Shown here one piece after another: positions 27,744 through 36,779 of a DNA stretch of 38,615 bases (position 1 is the stretch's first letter; each line of letters opens with the position of its first letter). The notes under the pieces were generated by a model that ran no database searches, had not been told where the DNA came from, and saw nothing but the letters and a program-made list of their open reading frames with translations. Source of the DNA: JBLIKP01 sp047635375 (lineage in GTDB: Bacteria; Bacteroidota; Bacteroidia; Sphingobacteriales; Sphingobacteriaceae); assembly GCA_047635375.1 (NCBI GenBank), contig JBLIKP010000010.1, positions 1-38,615 on the forward strand. The letters run 5' to 3'. Made by a program: the position numbers and the translations under genes.

Positions 27744-30020
27744 CTACTGTAGAAGTTTAAATTCTACCCTTCTATTTTTAGCTCTTCCGACAGCTGTTTT
27801 ATTGTCGGCAATAGGTCTTGCTGGACCGTAGCCAATTGCTGTTAACCTTGACACATCAATATCTCTCGATAAGAAGAATTTTTTAACTGCATCTGTACGT
27901 TGCTGAGATAAACGTTTGTTAAAGGAAACAGAGCCTACATTATCTGTATGACCTTCAATTACCAATTGAAACTCAGGTCTGGCAGATAGTAAATCAGCAA
28001 GCTTATTCATTGTATTGAATGAGACGGAAGAAATTGTTGAACTTCCTGTTTCAAAAACTAAATTTTTGAAAGCCAAGTCTATAACTTCTTTTTCCTCAGC
28101 TGTTAATTCTGCCTGTTTAGGCTCAGCAGGACAACCATTGTTTTCAACAAAACCTGGTGTGGTAGGACATTTATCTTCTAGGTCGATAACCCCATCTTTG
28201 TCGGTATCCTCATAGGGGCATCCTTTGTTTGACATAGGGCCAGCAACAGTAGGACATTTATCTTTCTTATCTAAAACACCATCTTTATCCTGATCATCAA
28301 ACGGACAACCTTGTTTGTCACGAGGACCTGCAACCGTTGGGCAAGCATCAACATCGTCTAATAATCCATCACCATCAGTGTCAGAATATGGACAACCATT
28401 GTTTTCACGAGGACCTGCCACTTCTGGACAACTATCTTCTGGGCCAGGGATTCCATCACCATCAGTATCACCAACTGGGCAGCCATTTCTTTCAACAACT
28501 CCTTTTTCGGTTGGACATTCATCCACTAAATCAATAATTCCATCGCCATCTGTATCTAAATATAGACAACCATTACGATCTACAGAACCAGGAACATCAG
28601 GACATTTATCCAAATCATCAATAATCCCATCGCCATCTTTATCTGAAGCAACTTTAGAAACAACCTCATTTTTAGGACACATTCCAAATTTAAATGCTAA
28701 ACCCATGTTAAAATCAGCACCTAAAGGCATTGTTGCATTTCGTGAAAGGTCAACTGCTTTTCTACTATTAATTACTTGATTAGCTAATTGCTCCATTGCA
28801 ACGTATAATTCAACGCCTTTACCTTTAAGCAATAAACCACCACCAATAGAATACAAACCAGTTGAACTAACGTATAGTTGTGTTAAAAGGTGAAGCGGTC
28901 CTAAGAACCTATAATCGTTTAATAGAGCAATGTCTAAGTCTGGTGAGTAAAGAGGTTTTGAAAGAACAAAGGAAGATTGATTTCTATTGTTCCAAGTGTA
29001 ATTCGCACCGCCTTCCAGTCTAGCTGGAAGAGAAGAAGAATAGGAACCACGTGAAGTGTCGGTCACGAATTTTTCATAGTTTTGTGCTATGCTATCACGT
29101 AAATCTTTACTTGAATTGATATTTACACCTTTATACCTAAGCGTTTTATCAATTGTATATGTTTCGGCTCCTTCACCCCAAAAAATTTGACCGAAATCTT
29201 TAACCCCAAGGGTAAGTTTTAATTGATCATTTTGTTGGTATTCAGCGCCAGCGCTAATAGTGTAACCTGTGTTTCTAAAAGCAAGAAAATCTTCAACGAC
29301 ATGAGTAAAACCTGTGCTATCTGAGCTTAAGCTAGAACGCGCAGTTCCCTTCATCATTACATCAATATATTCACCATTTTCCTCAGTGAAAACAAAAGAC
29401 TCATCAACTTTGGTGGTAACATTTGCTAATCCATTTACCAATCCAATATTAGCACCAAAACCTAACTTATCGTTAATTTGGGTTCTATAACCAACTGTTG
29501 CCTCAAGGTATCCTGTTGTATTACTATTTAAATTTAAAATATTGTCTAATTGCTGACCAGCTAAAGGAGAATTACCGCCAGCCAATAAAAACAATTGATC
29601 ATTCAACCCAATTCGTGAATTTACATTTAAGCCCACATTGAACGAAAGTTCGGATTGCTTTTCACGGTTTAGACTGAATTTAAGGGATAAGAAACTTATT
29701 GTCGCATTTGTTAAAAGAAAATTTCTGTTATTTTTTTTATCCTTGAATTGATCAAAAGTTAATGAATCACTGAATACAAACTGACGTGCAGTTTTATTAA
29801 AGGGGCCTAAAATTGAAAAATTAAAATCGATTGTTGGAATAATAAAACTTGTCGCAAATTTCTTGCAAGCAGAATCTGTGAAGTAGGCCCGAGAAGGGTT
29901 ATCTACTGCATCATATAATGTACCGTTATAATAATTTGAAAAACTTTGGGCATTTGCGGATGCTAATCCAAATCCAACAGAAAGGACCAGCAGTAGGGTT
30001 AATTTTACTCTGTTAATCAT
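27744..30020 (-). CDS. Outer-membrane protein: DUF5723-like barrel, TSP type-3 repeats and OmpA domain
   Basis: A 758-residue envelope protein. After a signal peptide (LTLLLVLSVGFGLASANA), residues to about 450 resemble the DUF5723/FadL-like barrels (YNGTLYDAVDNPSRAYF). Six thrombospondin type-3 calcium repeats follow, such as DKDGDGIIDDLDKCPDVPG and DTDGDGLLDDVDACPTVAG. The C-terminal OmpA domain (LVFETGSSTISSVSF, LVIEGHTDNVGS, AIGYGPARPI, RAKNRRVEF) binds peptidoglycan. The protein should thus tie a barrel in the outer membrane to the cell wall through a rigid stalk. The start is ATG 30020; a GTG at 30023 is also in frame and overlaps the stop of the upstream lipoprotein gene. It is last of a four-gene operon. 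Confidence 0.88.
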   Translation of the reverse strand: MINRVKLTLLLVLSVGFGLASANAQSFSNYYNGTLYDAVDNPSRAYFTDSACKKFATSFIIPTIDFNFSILGPFNKTARQFVFSDSLTFDQFKDKKNNRNFLLTNATISFLSLKFSLNREKQSELSFNVGLNVNSRIGLNDQLFLLAGGNSPLAGQQLDNILNLNSNTTGYLEATVGYRTQINDKLGFGANIGLVNGLANVTTKVDESFVFTEENGEYIDVMMKGTARSSLSSDSTGFTHVVEDFLAFRNTGYTISAGAEYQQNDQLKLTLGVKDFGQIFWGEGAETYTIDKTLRYKGVNINSSKDLRDSIAQNYEKFVTDTSRGSYSSSLPARLEGGANYTWNNRNQSSFVLSKPLYSPDLDIALLNDYRFLGPLHLLTQLYVSSTGLYSIGGGLLLKGKGVELYVAMEQLANQVINSRKAVDLSRNATMPLGADFNMGLAFKFGMCPKNEVVSKVASDKDGDGIIDDLDKCPDVPGSVDRNGCLYLDTDGDGIIDLVDECPTEKGVVERNGCPVGDTDGDGIPGPEDSCPEVAGPRENNGCPYSDTDGDGLLDDVDACPTVAGPRDKQGCPFDDQDKDGVLDKKDKCPTVAGPMSNKGCPYEDTDKDGVIDLEDKCPTTPGFVENNGCPAEPKQAELTAEEKEVIDLAFKNLVFETGSSTISSVSFNTMNKLADLLSARPEFQLVIEGHTDNVGSVSFNKRLSQQRTDAVKKFFLSRDIDVSRLTAIGYGPARPIADNKTAVGRAKNRRVEFKLLQ

Positions 30021-30022
30021 CA

Positions 30023-32131
30023 CTAAAAATTGGATTTATATTGGATGTCACTTATAATCTTGAAACTCACTTTATAATCGGCAAGGATTTTATAAAAGCC
30101 TTCAAGGGTTTTATTATCAATCACCCCGATTACATCAACTGTTTTGGTAAGTTTTAAATTATTGTATTCCTCTGCTGATAATTCAGAAACAATTATTGTT
30201 CTGCTAGGGCTTTCAACAATTCCGTTGGAATTAATATTTCCTGGTATTGCTGAGGCATTTGCAAACAAGGTATCTAAAACCACTCCCGTTGAATCTTTGG
30301 ACACAAGGGTTAAACCAATGTCTGCTGGAAAGCCATTATCAACTAATAATTTCAGCTCTCCAGCTTTAAACTGAAGATTTTTGTTTACTGTTTGATTTGA
30401 AAAAATATTATCACGGTTAGCGCCAAGATCAAATTTGAAATTTTGAATAATCTTATAACCATCAAAATTCAGTTTTAAAGGTATTTCAATTTCCAAATCA
30501 CCCTTGATCCTACTAGAACCATATAAAAACTGGCTTAAATCCGAAGGATCCAAGTTTGGATTTAAAATTGCCGTATAATTTGTTTCAAAAAACTCCGGGA
30601 AGTTATTTACTAGGTCAATAACATTTGAATTATCTTTGTCGAAAACTAATGGATCAATAGGATCAGTTCTTAATGGGCTTTCTAAAGCCTTTGTGGTATT
30701 TACAGTAGGAGCTGGATTAAGAACAACCTCATTTCCATTTCTACCATTAATAGTTTTTGTTTCAAATGAAAACTCAGATTCAAAACCTAGTGTACTTTTT
30801 ATTTCAAGTTTAATACTCGCTCCTTCAATACTTATGTTACCCTCTTGGATTCTTGAGTAAAACTCATCTCCAAATAAAGGTTGTTGCTCGTTTCCATTCA
30901 CTGTAAGTGAGCCGAAACTCCCTTGCGCCCTATTAATTTTAGCATCGATAAATTTCATATTAAATATCATGCTATCTGTTAATCGATCGTAGTTTATTGC
31001 CCCGATTGAATCGCCAACAAAAAAAACAATGGTACCGTAAATTGAATTTACAGTGTCCCCATTTCGTCCTTTTAAATCGAAGGTTAATCCCGCTAAATCG
31101 TTGAAGGAAGAAATAACAGAATCTGCTGGAACATTAATAGTTGAAGTAAAACCACTTCCTATGTAGGGTAAATCAACCGTAACCACAATTGGAAAAGAAT
31201 AATTATTTGTCAATTCAATTACAAAACTTCCTGAATCAAATTGCTGATTTACAAATTTAACCCCTGATGGGATATTAGAGGAACCCATATCAAAATCGGA
31301 TTGAAATGTTTGACTAATTAAGTCAAACGTCCCGTTTTCAATTTTCAATTGGGTAAATAATATATCACTTTTGATAATTAAAGATGTATCTACCGTAACA
31401 ATTCCTCCTGAACCAGAAGAAGAGTTGGTAATTGCCAATTGCATTTGATCTCTTATTATTTTTCCGGTCAAATCACCATTTGCAGTAATTGTTCCTCCTG
31501 CCGTAACGTCAGGAACTGGGATTGCAAATAACTCATCACCTGTAACCTTATCATAAAAATGGTAGATAATCCCAGTTTGGGTTACAATTGAATTATTGGT
31601 AACAGAAATACTAATCACTCCTCCTGCAAGGGTAACATTCCTTAATTTTTGAATTTGAAAATCAACTTTTTCTGAAGTAGATGATGAAACTGGAGGAATA
31701 ACTCCAGGATCACCATGAGAGTTGTGAACAATTGCGGCCTCAGTGCTATTTTCGATTAATTTCCCAAAGCTTATTGAATTTGTAAAAGCAATATCAGTCA
31801 GAAAAAGAGTATCGTTGTTTGGCTTTAATGAATTATCAACTCTGCTAAGAGATAATAGAGAGTCAAATGCGATATCAAAAACCGTTGTGTTCTTAACAAT
31901 TTTCAAAGAGCTGTCTGACTCAATGGTTAACTCTTTCTTGTTATTTGAATCCAAAAAGAAATCAAAGGTTGAAAAATCCCCGTAAGCAATGGGAGCTAAA
32001 ATATTGTGATTGCCTCGAGGTTTTCCTAAGGCATCCAATTCAGCCTGGCTAGGAATACACCCTACTAAACTGCCAACTGCCAGTAACAAAACACCAACAA
32101 TTGCCAAATTAAAGCCGCGAATTTTTCTCAT
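30023..32131 (-). CDS. Large lipoprotein of unknown function
   Basis: A 702-residue protein beginning with a lipoprotein signal, AIVGVLLLAVGSLVGC, with Cys25 the lipidation site. The rest is rich in Thr, Ser, Asn, Ile and Val, has little helix and shows several similar beta-strand stretches (GGVISISVTNNSIV, FVIELTNNYSFPIVVTVDLP, ITVDTSLIIKSDILF). This suggests tandem beta-sandwich domains. No enzyme motif is visible. It lies 13 nt after the DUF5723-like gene and its stop overlaps the start of the OmpA-type gene, so it probably works with those two. I do not recognise the family. Confidence 0.75.
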   Translation of the reverse strand: MRKIRGFNLAIVGVLLLAVGSLVGCIPSQAELDALGKPRGNHNILAPIAYGDFSTFDFFLDSNNKKELTIESDSSLKIVKNTTVFDIAFDSLLSLSRVDNSLKPNNDTLFLTDIAFTNSISFGKLIENSTEAAIVHNSHGDPGVIPPVSSSTSEKVDFQIQKLRNVTLAGGVISISVTNNSIVTQTGIIYHFYDKVTGDELFAIPVPDVTAGGTITANGDLTGKIIRDQMQLAITNSSSGSGGIVTVDTSLIIKSDILFTQLKIENGTFDLISQTFQSDFDMGSSNIPSGVKFVNQQFDSGSFVIELTNNYSFPIVVTVDLPYIGSGFTSTINVPADSVISSFNDLAGLTFDLKGRNGDTVNSIYGTIVFFVGDSIGAINYDRLTDSMIFNMKFIDAKINRAQGSFGSLTVNGNEQQPLFGDEFYSRIQEGNISIEGASIKLEIKSTLGFESEFSFETKTINGRNGNEVVLNPAPTVNTTKALESPLRTDPIDPLVFDKDNSNVIDLVNNFPEFFETNYTAILNPNLDPSDLSQFLYGSSRIKGDLEIEIPLKLNFDGYKIIQNFKFDLGANRDNIFSNQTVNKNLQFKAGELKLLVDNGFPADIGLTLVSKDSTGVVLDTLFANASAIPGNINSNGIVESPSRTIIVSELSAEEYNNLKLTKTVDVIGVIDNKTLEGFYKILADYKVSFKIISDIQYKSNF

Positions 32132-32144
32132 TGTAATTATTTTA

Positions 32145-33506
32145 TTATTTTCTATATATAGGTATGCGTAATGCTAAATAAACATCTGCATTTTTAACTT
32201 TTCCTGAAATTGCACCACGGATATTATCAGCACCTAGAGTTACCACCCCGAATCGAGCCATAAATCCATATTCTAAATTATCGAAATCTCGAAGTGAGAC
32301 TGGTAATGCAAATTCCACGCCTTTTTTCTCAAATCTTGGAATTAAAGAGAAAAAGTCAGGTTGATTTATACCAGGTTTGTTTTGATTTCTTAAGCTAAGA
32401 ACCCATCCGGCATTGACATACAATCCATTTCCTATATTCAAATCAGCGGTAAAATTTAAATGTGTTGGTAAGGACATTTTATATCCATCCACCTCCTCTT
32501 GTTTTTCAAATTTTCTATCTGACAGTTTATTTACATCATCTGGTTTACCAATAGAATCCATTTCCGCTCTTGAAACAAAATTATCACCGGTGTATCTTAC
32601 TACTCGTGACCGATAACCATTAAAGTTAATTTTTCCAAAGTCAATTAATGCTACTCCAAAGCGATACAAATACTTGTTCTCACTATTTGTTAACCTCTGT
32701 TTATAAGTCCTTTTATAACGGTCTTCCCTGAATTCGTAGACTAGGCCAATATCCATCCCAATACCGCTCCCAGGGACTTCGTATAGATTTTCATCACGAA
32801 TATTTCCAAAAAGATTTTCATCGCTATAACCATAGGTAAAATCGACATCACGGATGATAAGTGTGTCTTCATTTTCTCCATAAAAACGGGCGTTTTTATT
32901 TCTAAAAAACATTGAAGCACCACCGGTAAGTTTTTTAATATGTAAACCCGCATGAACAAAATGCTTTCCATTTTCAACGATAGTTCTTCCTCCAGAAACC
33001 CCAAGCTCAGTCCAAGCCATTGCGTCAATATTGAATTCCGGATCGAAGTAATTTAATTTCTGAACTGAAGAATCTTCTAGACCTCTAAATGCCAATTGCG
33101 CGGTATTTGGATTCATATTCGAAACTGACACGGCTACCCTAACGCGAGAATGAATGGCTACAGTAAAGTATTGAAATAACTCTGTAACTGACCTTCCATC
33201 AAATGTATACATAGCACTTGGCCCCCGAACATCGAGGTTAAAGTAAACATTCTTCTTTTTTTCGCTTAAATCTTCGAAAAATTCATTGGTTAAATATTCA
33301 TAGGATAAAAAGTTATTTCCTGCTGCTACATTTGTGGTGAGAATATTCACATCTAGTTTCATTCTAGAATCCACCATTAGTGCAGGGTTGTGGTAAATAG
33401 AATTTATTCCTGCATAACTACTTCCTTTTAAGCCAGTGAAATTCTGCGAACTAACAGGAGCCCAAATCACCACTAAAAGTAATAATGATAGAATATGCTT
33501 AATCAT
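32145..33506 (-). CDS. DUF5723-like outer-membrane barrel protein
   Basis: A 453-residue protein with a signal peptide (MIKHILSLLLLVVIWAPVSS). The opening reads LKGSSYAGINSIYHNPALMV, close in style to the N-terminus of the OmpA-type protein two genes on. Many alternating beta strands follow, with Gly and aromatics (FRGLEDSSVQKLNYF, RFGVALIDFGKINFNGY, YGFMARFGVVTLGADNI), ending RIPIYRK. These are traits of the FadL-like/DUF5723 barrels of Bacteroidota. No known substrate. It sits between the propeller protein and the lipoprotein with gaps of 20 and 13 nt. Confidence 0.72.
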   Translation of the reverse strand: MIKHILSLLLLVVIWAPVSSQNFTGLKGSSYAGINSIYHNPALMVDSRMKLDVNILTTNVAAGNNFLSYEYLTNEFFEDLSEKKKNVYFNLDVRGPSAMYTFDGRSVTELFQYFTVAIHSRVRVAVSVSNMNPNTAQLAFRGLEDSSVQKLNYFDPEFNIDAMAWTELGVSGGRTIVENGKHFVHAGLHIKKLTGGASMFFRNKNARFYGENEDTLIIRDVDFTYGYSDENLFGNIRDENLYEVPGSGIGMDIGLVYEFREDRYKRTYKQRLTNSENKYLYRFGVALIDFGKINFNGYRSRVVRYTGDNFVSRAEMDSIGKPDDVNKLSDRKFEKQEEVDGYKMSLPTHLNFTADLNIGNGLYVNAGWVLSLRNQNKPGINQPDFFSLIPRFEKKGVEFALPVSLRDFDNLEYGFMARFGVVTLGADNIRGAISGKVKNADVYLALRIPIYRK

Positions 33507-33526
33507 GATTTTTTAAAGATTGGTGA

Positions 33527-36235
33527 TTAGTTTAATTGATAAATATACAATTTCTTATCGCCACTACCCACTATCACATTTCTCCCTGTTTTCAGCCCTA
33601 AATCTTCAATTATAAACGGTGAGCTTCCCCTTAAAGGAAATCCGTCGTAAATATTTCCGTCCTCTCGAAGCAAATAAATTTGATTTTCGGTAGGCATTGT
33701 AATTCCTAAGAAATTTTTTCCAGATTGTTGTTTAAAAAGCAATGGAGGCTGATTTATGTCGCCACGGAATTGGTAGTTAAAAAGTACCGAAGTGTCATTT
33801 TTAAAGACAAACAATTCTTTTTTATCAGCGAAAATAAAATCTTGATCTTTATCTCCATCCACATCGGCCAGTTTAAAGAAATGGTCTTTTGACCAGGTAC
33901 CAAATGCAAATTTTTCAAGATCACCGTTTAGGTAGACCTTAAAAATATCCCCTTGTGTGGAGGAGGATGCATAATAACTTTCTTTAATGGTTTTTGCCGT
34001 GATAAGGCTAAATTCATTTTTAAAAGTTGCACCATCTGGAAAATTTATTTCATTTATAATTTCACCACGACGATTAAGAATATATGATCGATCTCCTTCA
34101 GTTCCAGCAAAAATCAAATCTTTACCCTCGACTAAGGAATGAGAAATCGGAAAATTTAACTTACCAATCCCACGCTTTGGGGACCAACCATTCAAGGGTT
34201 TTTTATTGCTCCTATAACCCCAAATATTATTATCCTTTCCTCCAATAAAAAATCGATAATTCTTATTTTTCTCATAATCAAAAATGGCTAGCGGACTTGT
34301 GCTTTCCTTTTTCAGTTTTAACGGGTAATTACCTAATAAATAACCATTTCTATCAATAATATAGATGTAATTGCTGGTATTAAACACCAATTGTAACTTT
34401 TGATTTTTATAAAAATCAATTTGCTGGATTTTGCCAATTATTTGTTCCTTAAGCTCAGCTTCCCACAAGATATTCCCATCCTTGGAAATTAGGTAAAGAT
34501 TCTTTCCATCATCTTGGACAGCTATTTCCTTTTCACCTGTAATATGATTAATCACCACGGAGGGCTCCATGGAGACCCCATTTTTCAATTCAAGAGACCA
34601 CAATAGTGATTCTATTTTCCTATCCTTCCCCTTCTTTTCAAGGATTAAATTAGTGAAAAATGCCTCCCCATTTGCCGAAAGTTGAAACGCCAATCCATAA
34701 AAGTTTGAGAAAATATTTTCAAATATATTTTCCCTAAAATCAACCATTAATTCCTTAGAGATTTTTTCTTTGGCGCCATCCATATTAATAAAGAGGTAGA
34801 TATTTCCATCACTACTAACATTATCGGCGAACAGTTTATAATTCCCATCTTTTGAAAGAAGTTCCTGACCTACATAATCGTCTAAATACCTTTTCAAGGC
34901 ATCTTTTGAATTATTGAAAATCCAATATCCGTTTACAGATATAAAATAAGGGTTTTTAAGGTGGTCCATTAAATCCCCATATACCCATTCTATTAACTTG
35001 GGTTCGGGAAATTTTTCAATAGAATAAGTCAAGTACGTTTCATTGTCCTCAGAATTTTCAAAGCCGTTTCCCTTTAGGGTAGCCAAAAACTTCGAAGCCT
35101 CTTCAAAATCTTTAATTTCAACCACTCCATAAAGTGAGTTTACGGTTTCATGGTTTATTTCAAAAACTGCGGCTTCATCTCCAAATGTGTTTATAATTGC
35201 ATCTGGAAGGGCAATTTTATATTTCAATTCTAAGTTTTGAACTTCCTTCTTTCTTTTTTCTGCACCACCTTTTTTTTCTGCAACTGCAATTCCTTTATCC
35301 CAAAATGAGCTCATTTCACTTATTCCAACATGAAAAAAACCTGAAATTGTATTTGGAAGAATTTCAATCAATTCAATAAAAACAGGTTTTTGGTCCTTAA
35401 ATCTTGTGAGGTAACTACCAGGGGAATCAACCGGCAAGGCCAAGCCGCTTAGCCTCATCCCATTATCCTTAAAGGTTACATCCAATGCCGAAATGGCCAA
35501 ATGCTGTGATAAAAATCGGTTTAACTTCCTGTTTGAGCCACGCATAATAGGTTCCACTAAATCAGAAAGGACACTATGGTTTAGGTACAAGTGCACCGGG
35601 AAATTTTCGGAGGTTAGTTGCTTTAACGTGATTAGGTCCTTTTTTGAGGCCAATGTTTCATCCATCTCCATATGGGAAATTGACTTCTCCACAAGCTGTG
35701 TTTCGAAACTGCCAACAAGAAGGTTGTTTAGAATGCAAAATGAAAACGTTCGATTTATGTCAGTAAGCAAAAGGTCGTGGACCTTAACCCCTTGAAAATT
35801 GTGGGACTCCAAACGGTTTTTACCTTTTAAGATTGATTTAAAAACTAACCCCAACACATCAAATTCACCCACACTTTTAAGAGAAGACACAAGTAAAAGA
35901 CCTTGTTTTTTTGGCGCAAATCGATGCAGAGACAAATATAAATCAACATCTTCAAACACTTCTTCAAGCTCAGGGTTGTCAAGAAAAATTTCCTTTAGGG
36001 TAGTTAATTCATTCCAATTCACTGAGTCAATCAATTTCCCTGGGAGCAAGTCTGCTAGGCTAGAGAAATAAATCCCCTCGGTTTTGTTAACTTCCACGAT
36101 TATGGTAGCATCATCAGGGATTGCCTCCATTGGCGGTTTAACCATGGAATTGGGCTGGGTGTTTTTAAAATAAACAACTGTGAGTGAAACGATTACAAGA
36201 AAAAGAATCAACACAGTTAGTAATAGCCTTTTCAT
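33527..36235 (-). CDS. Membrane-anchored protein with C-terminal beta-propeller
   Basis: A 902-residue protein. Residues about 4-24 (LLLTVLILFLVIVSLTVVYF) form an uncleaved anchor or signal. The next part to about 540 starts PPMEAIPDDATIIVEVNKTE, like DUF3352-type proteins, with repeated mixed alpha/beta stretches. From about 555 to the end there are propeller-like blades: KNLYLISKDGNILWEAEL, YIYIIDRNGYLLGNYPL, NNIWGYRSNKKPLNGW, KLADVDGDKDQDFIFADKK (an FG-GAP calcium loop) and NQIYLLREDGNIYDGFPL. The role is unknown; a protein-protein scaffold facing the periplasm is the best guess. It is the first gene of the four-gene operon, behind a good promoter. Confidence 0.75.
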   Translation of the reverse strand: MKRLLLTVLILFLVIVSLTVVYFKNTQPNSMVKPPMEAIPDDATIIVEVNKTEGIYFSSLADLLPGKLIDSVNWNELTTLKEIFLDNPELEEVFEDVDLYLSLHRFAPKKQGLLLVSSLKSVGEFDVLGLVFKSILKGKNRLESHNFQGVKVHDLLLTDINRTFSFCILNNLLVGSFETQLVEKSISHMEMDETLASKKDLITLKQLTSENFPVHLYLNHSVLSDLVEPIMRGSNRKLNRFLSQHLAISALDVTFKDNGMRLSGLALPVDSPGSYLTRFKDQKPVFIELIEILPNTISGFFHVGISEMSSFWDKGIAVAEKKGGAEKRKKEVQNLELKYKIALPDAIINTFGDEAAVFEINHETVNSLYGVVEIKDFEEASKFLATLKGNGFENSEDNETYLTYSIEKFPEPKLIEWVYGDLMDHLKNPYFISVNGYWIFNNSKDALKRYLDDYVGQELLSKDGNYKLFADNVSSDGNIYLFINMDGAKEKISKELMVDFRENIFENIFSNFYGLAFQLSANGEAFFTNLILEKKGKDRKIESLLWSLELKNGVSMEPSVVINHITGEKEIAVQDDGKNLYLISKDGNILWEAELKEQIIGKIQQIDFYKNQKLQLVFNTSNYIYIIDRNGYLLGNYPLKLKKESTSPLAIFDYEKNKNYRFFIGGKDNNIWGYRSNKKPLNGWSPKRGIGKLNFPISHSLVEGKDLIFAGTEGDRSYILNRRGEIINEINFPDGATFKNEFSLITAKTIKESYYASSSTQGDIFKVYLNGDLEKFAFGTWSKDHFFKLADVDGDKDQDFIFADKKELFVFKNDTSVLFNYQFRGDINQPPLLFKQQSGKNFLGITMPTENQIYLLREDGNIYDGFPLRGSSPFIIEDLGLKTGRNVIVGSGDKKLYIYQLN

Positions 36236-36306
36236 GGGTTAGGGAGAAGATTAAAATTTATAAATTAAACTGCTTTTAATTAGGATAATAAGCTCTTAAA
36301 TTAGCG

Positions 36307-36339
36307 CAAAAATACGCCATTTTTAAATAATTACGGCAA
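36307..36339 (-). promoter_or_regulatory. Promoter of the four-gene envelope operon
   Basis: On the minus strand TTG (complement of 36337-36339, within TTTTG), a 22-nt spacer and TATTTTTG (complement of 36307-36314) fit the Bacteroidota consensus. It lies about 72 nt upstream of the propeller-protein ATG. Confidence 0.65.
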
Positions 36340-36390
36340 AATTGAATAGGGTATTTGGCCCATTTGCAAACTAAAATTTCGAATAACAAA

Positions 36391-36774
36391 ATGTCAAGAT
36401 ATATTTTTCAAATAACGGCAATCCTTGGAGCCCTAACAGTTGTAATTGGGGCTTTCGGAGCTCATGGGTTGGAAGATAAACTGACCGTACACCAATTAAA
36501 TTCGTTCGACACGGCGGTGAAATATCAATTTTTTCATGTTTTCGCCTTATTAGCCGTGTCCATACTGATAAAATTATACCCTCAGAATAGCTTGAACTAC
36601 GCCACGATTTTTTTCCTTGCTGGGATAATTTTATTCTCAGGAAGCATTTATCTATTGAGCTGTGCCGATCTTTTGGGCATCACTTCCAAAAAATGGATTG
36701 GACCCATAACACCTTTGGGTGGTTTATCATTTATCTTGGGTTGGATAATGCTTAGTTTAACAAAGTTTAGCTGA
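36391..36774 (+). CDS. DUF423 family small membrane protein
   Basis: A 127-residue inner-membrane protein with four hydrophobic segments. The family signature is present: LGALTVVIGAFGAHGLEDKL followed by FDTAVKYQFFHVFALL. The end has GPITPLGGLSFILGWIML. The ATG at 36391 gives the canonical start; an upstream TTG frame would add 12 unlikely residues. Function unknown. Its stop lies 5 nt before the probable priA start, so the two are likely cotranscribed. Confidence 0.9.
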   Translation: MSRYIFQITAILGALTVVIGAFGAHGLEDKLTVHQLNSFDTAVKYQFFHVFALLAVSILIKLYPQNSLNYATIFFLAGIILFSGSIYLLSCADLLGITSKKWIGPITPLGGLSFILGWIMLSLTKFS

Positions 36775-36779
36775 AAATA

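Noticed and set aside
28140..28660. Repeated DNA in the OmpA-type gene
   Set aside because: The similarity comes from six TSP type-3 protein repeats; it is not an independent DNA repeat or mobile element.
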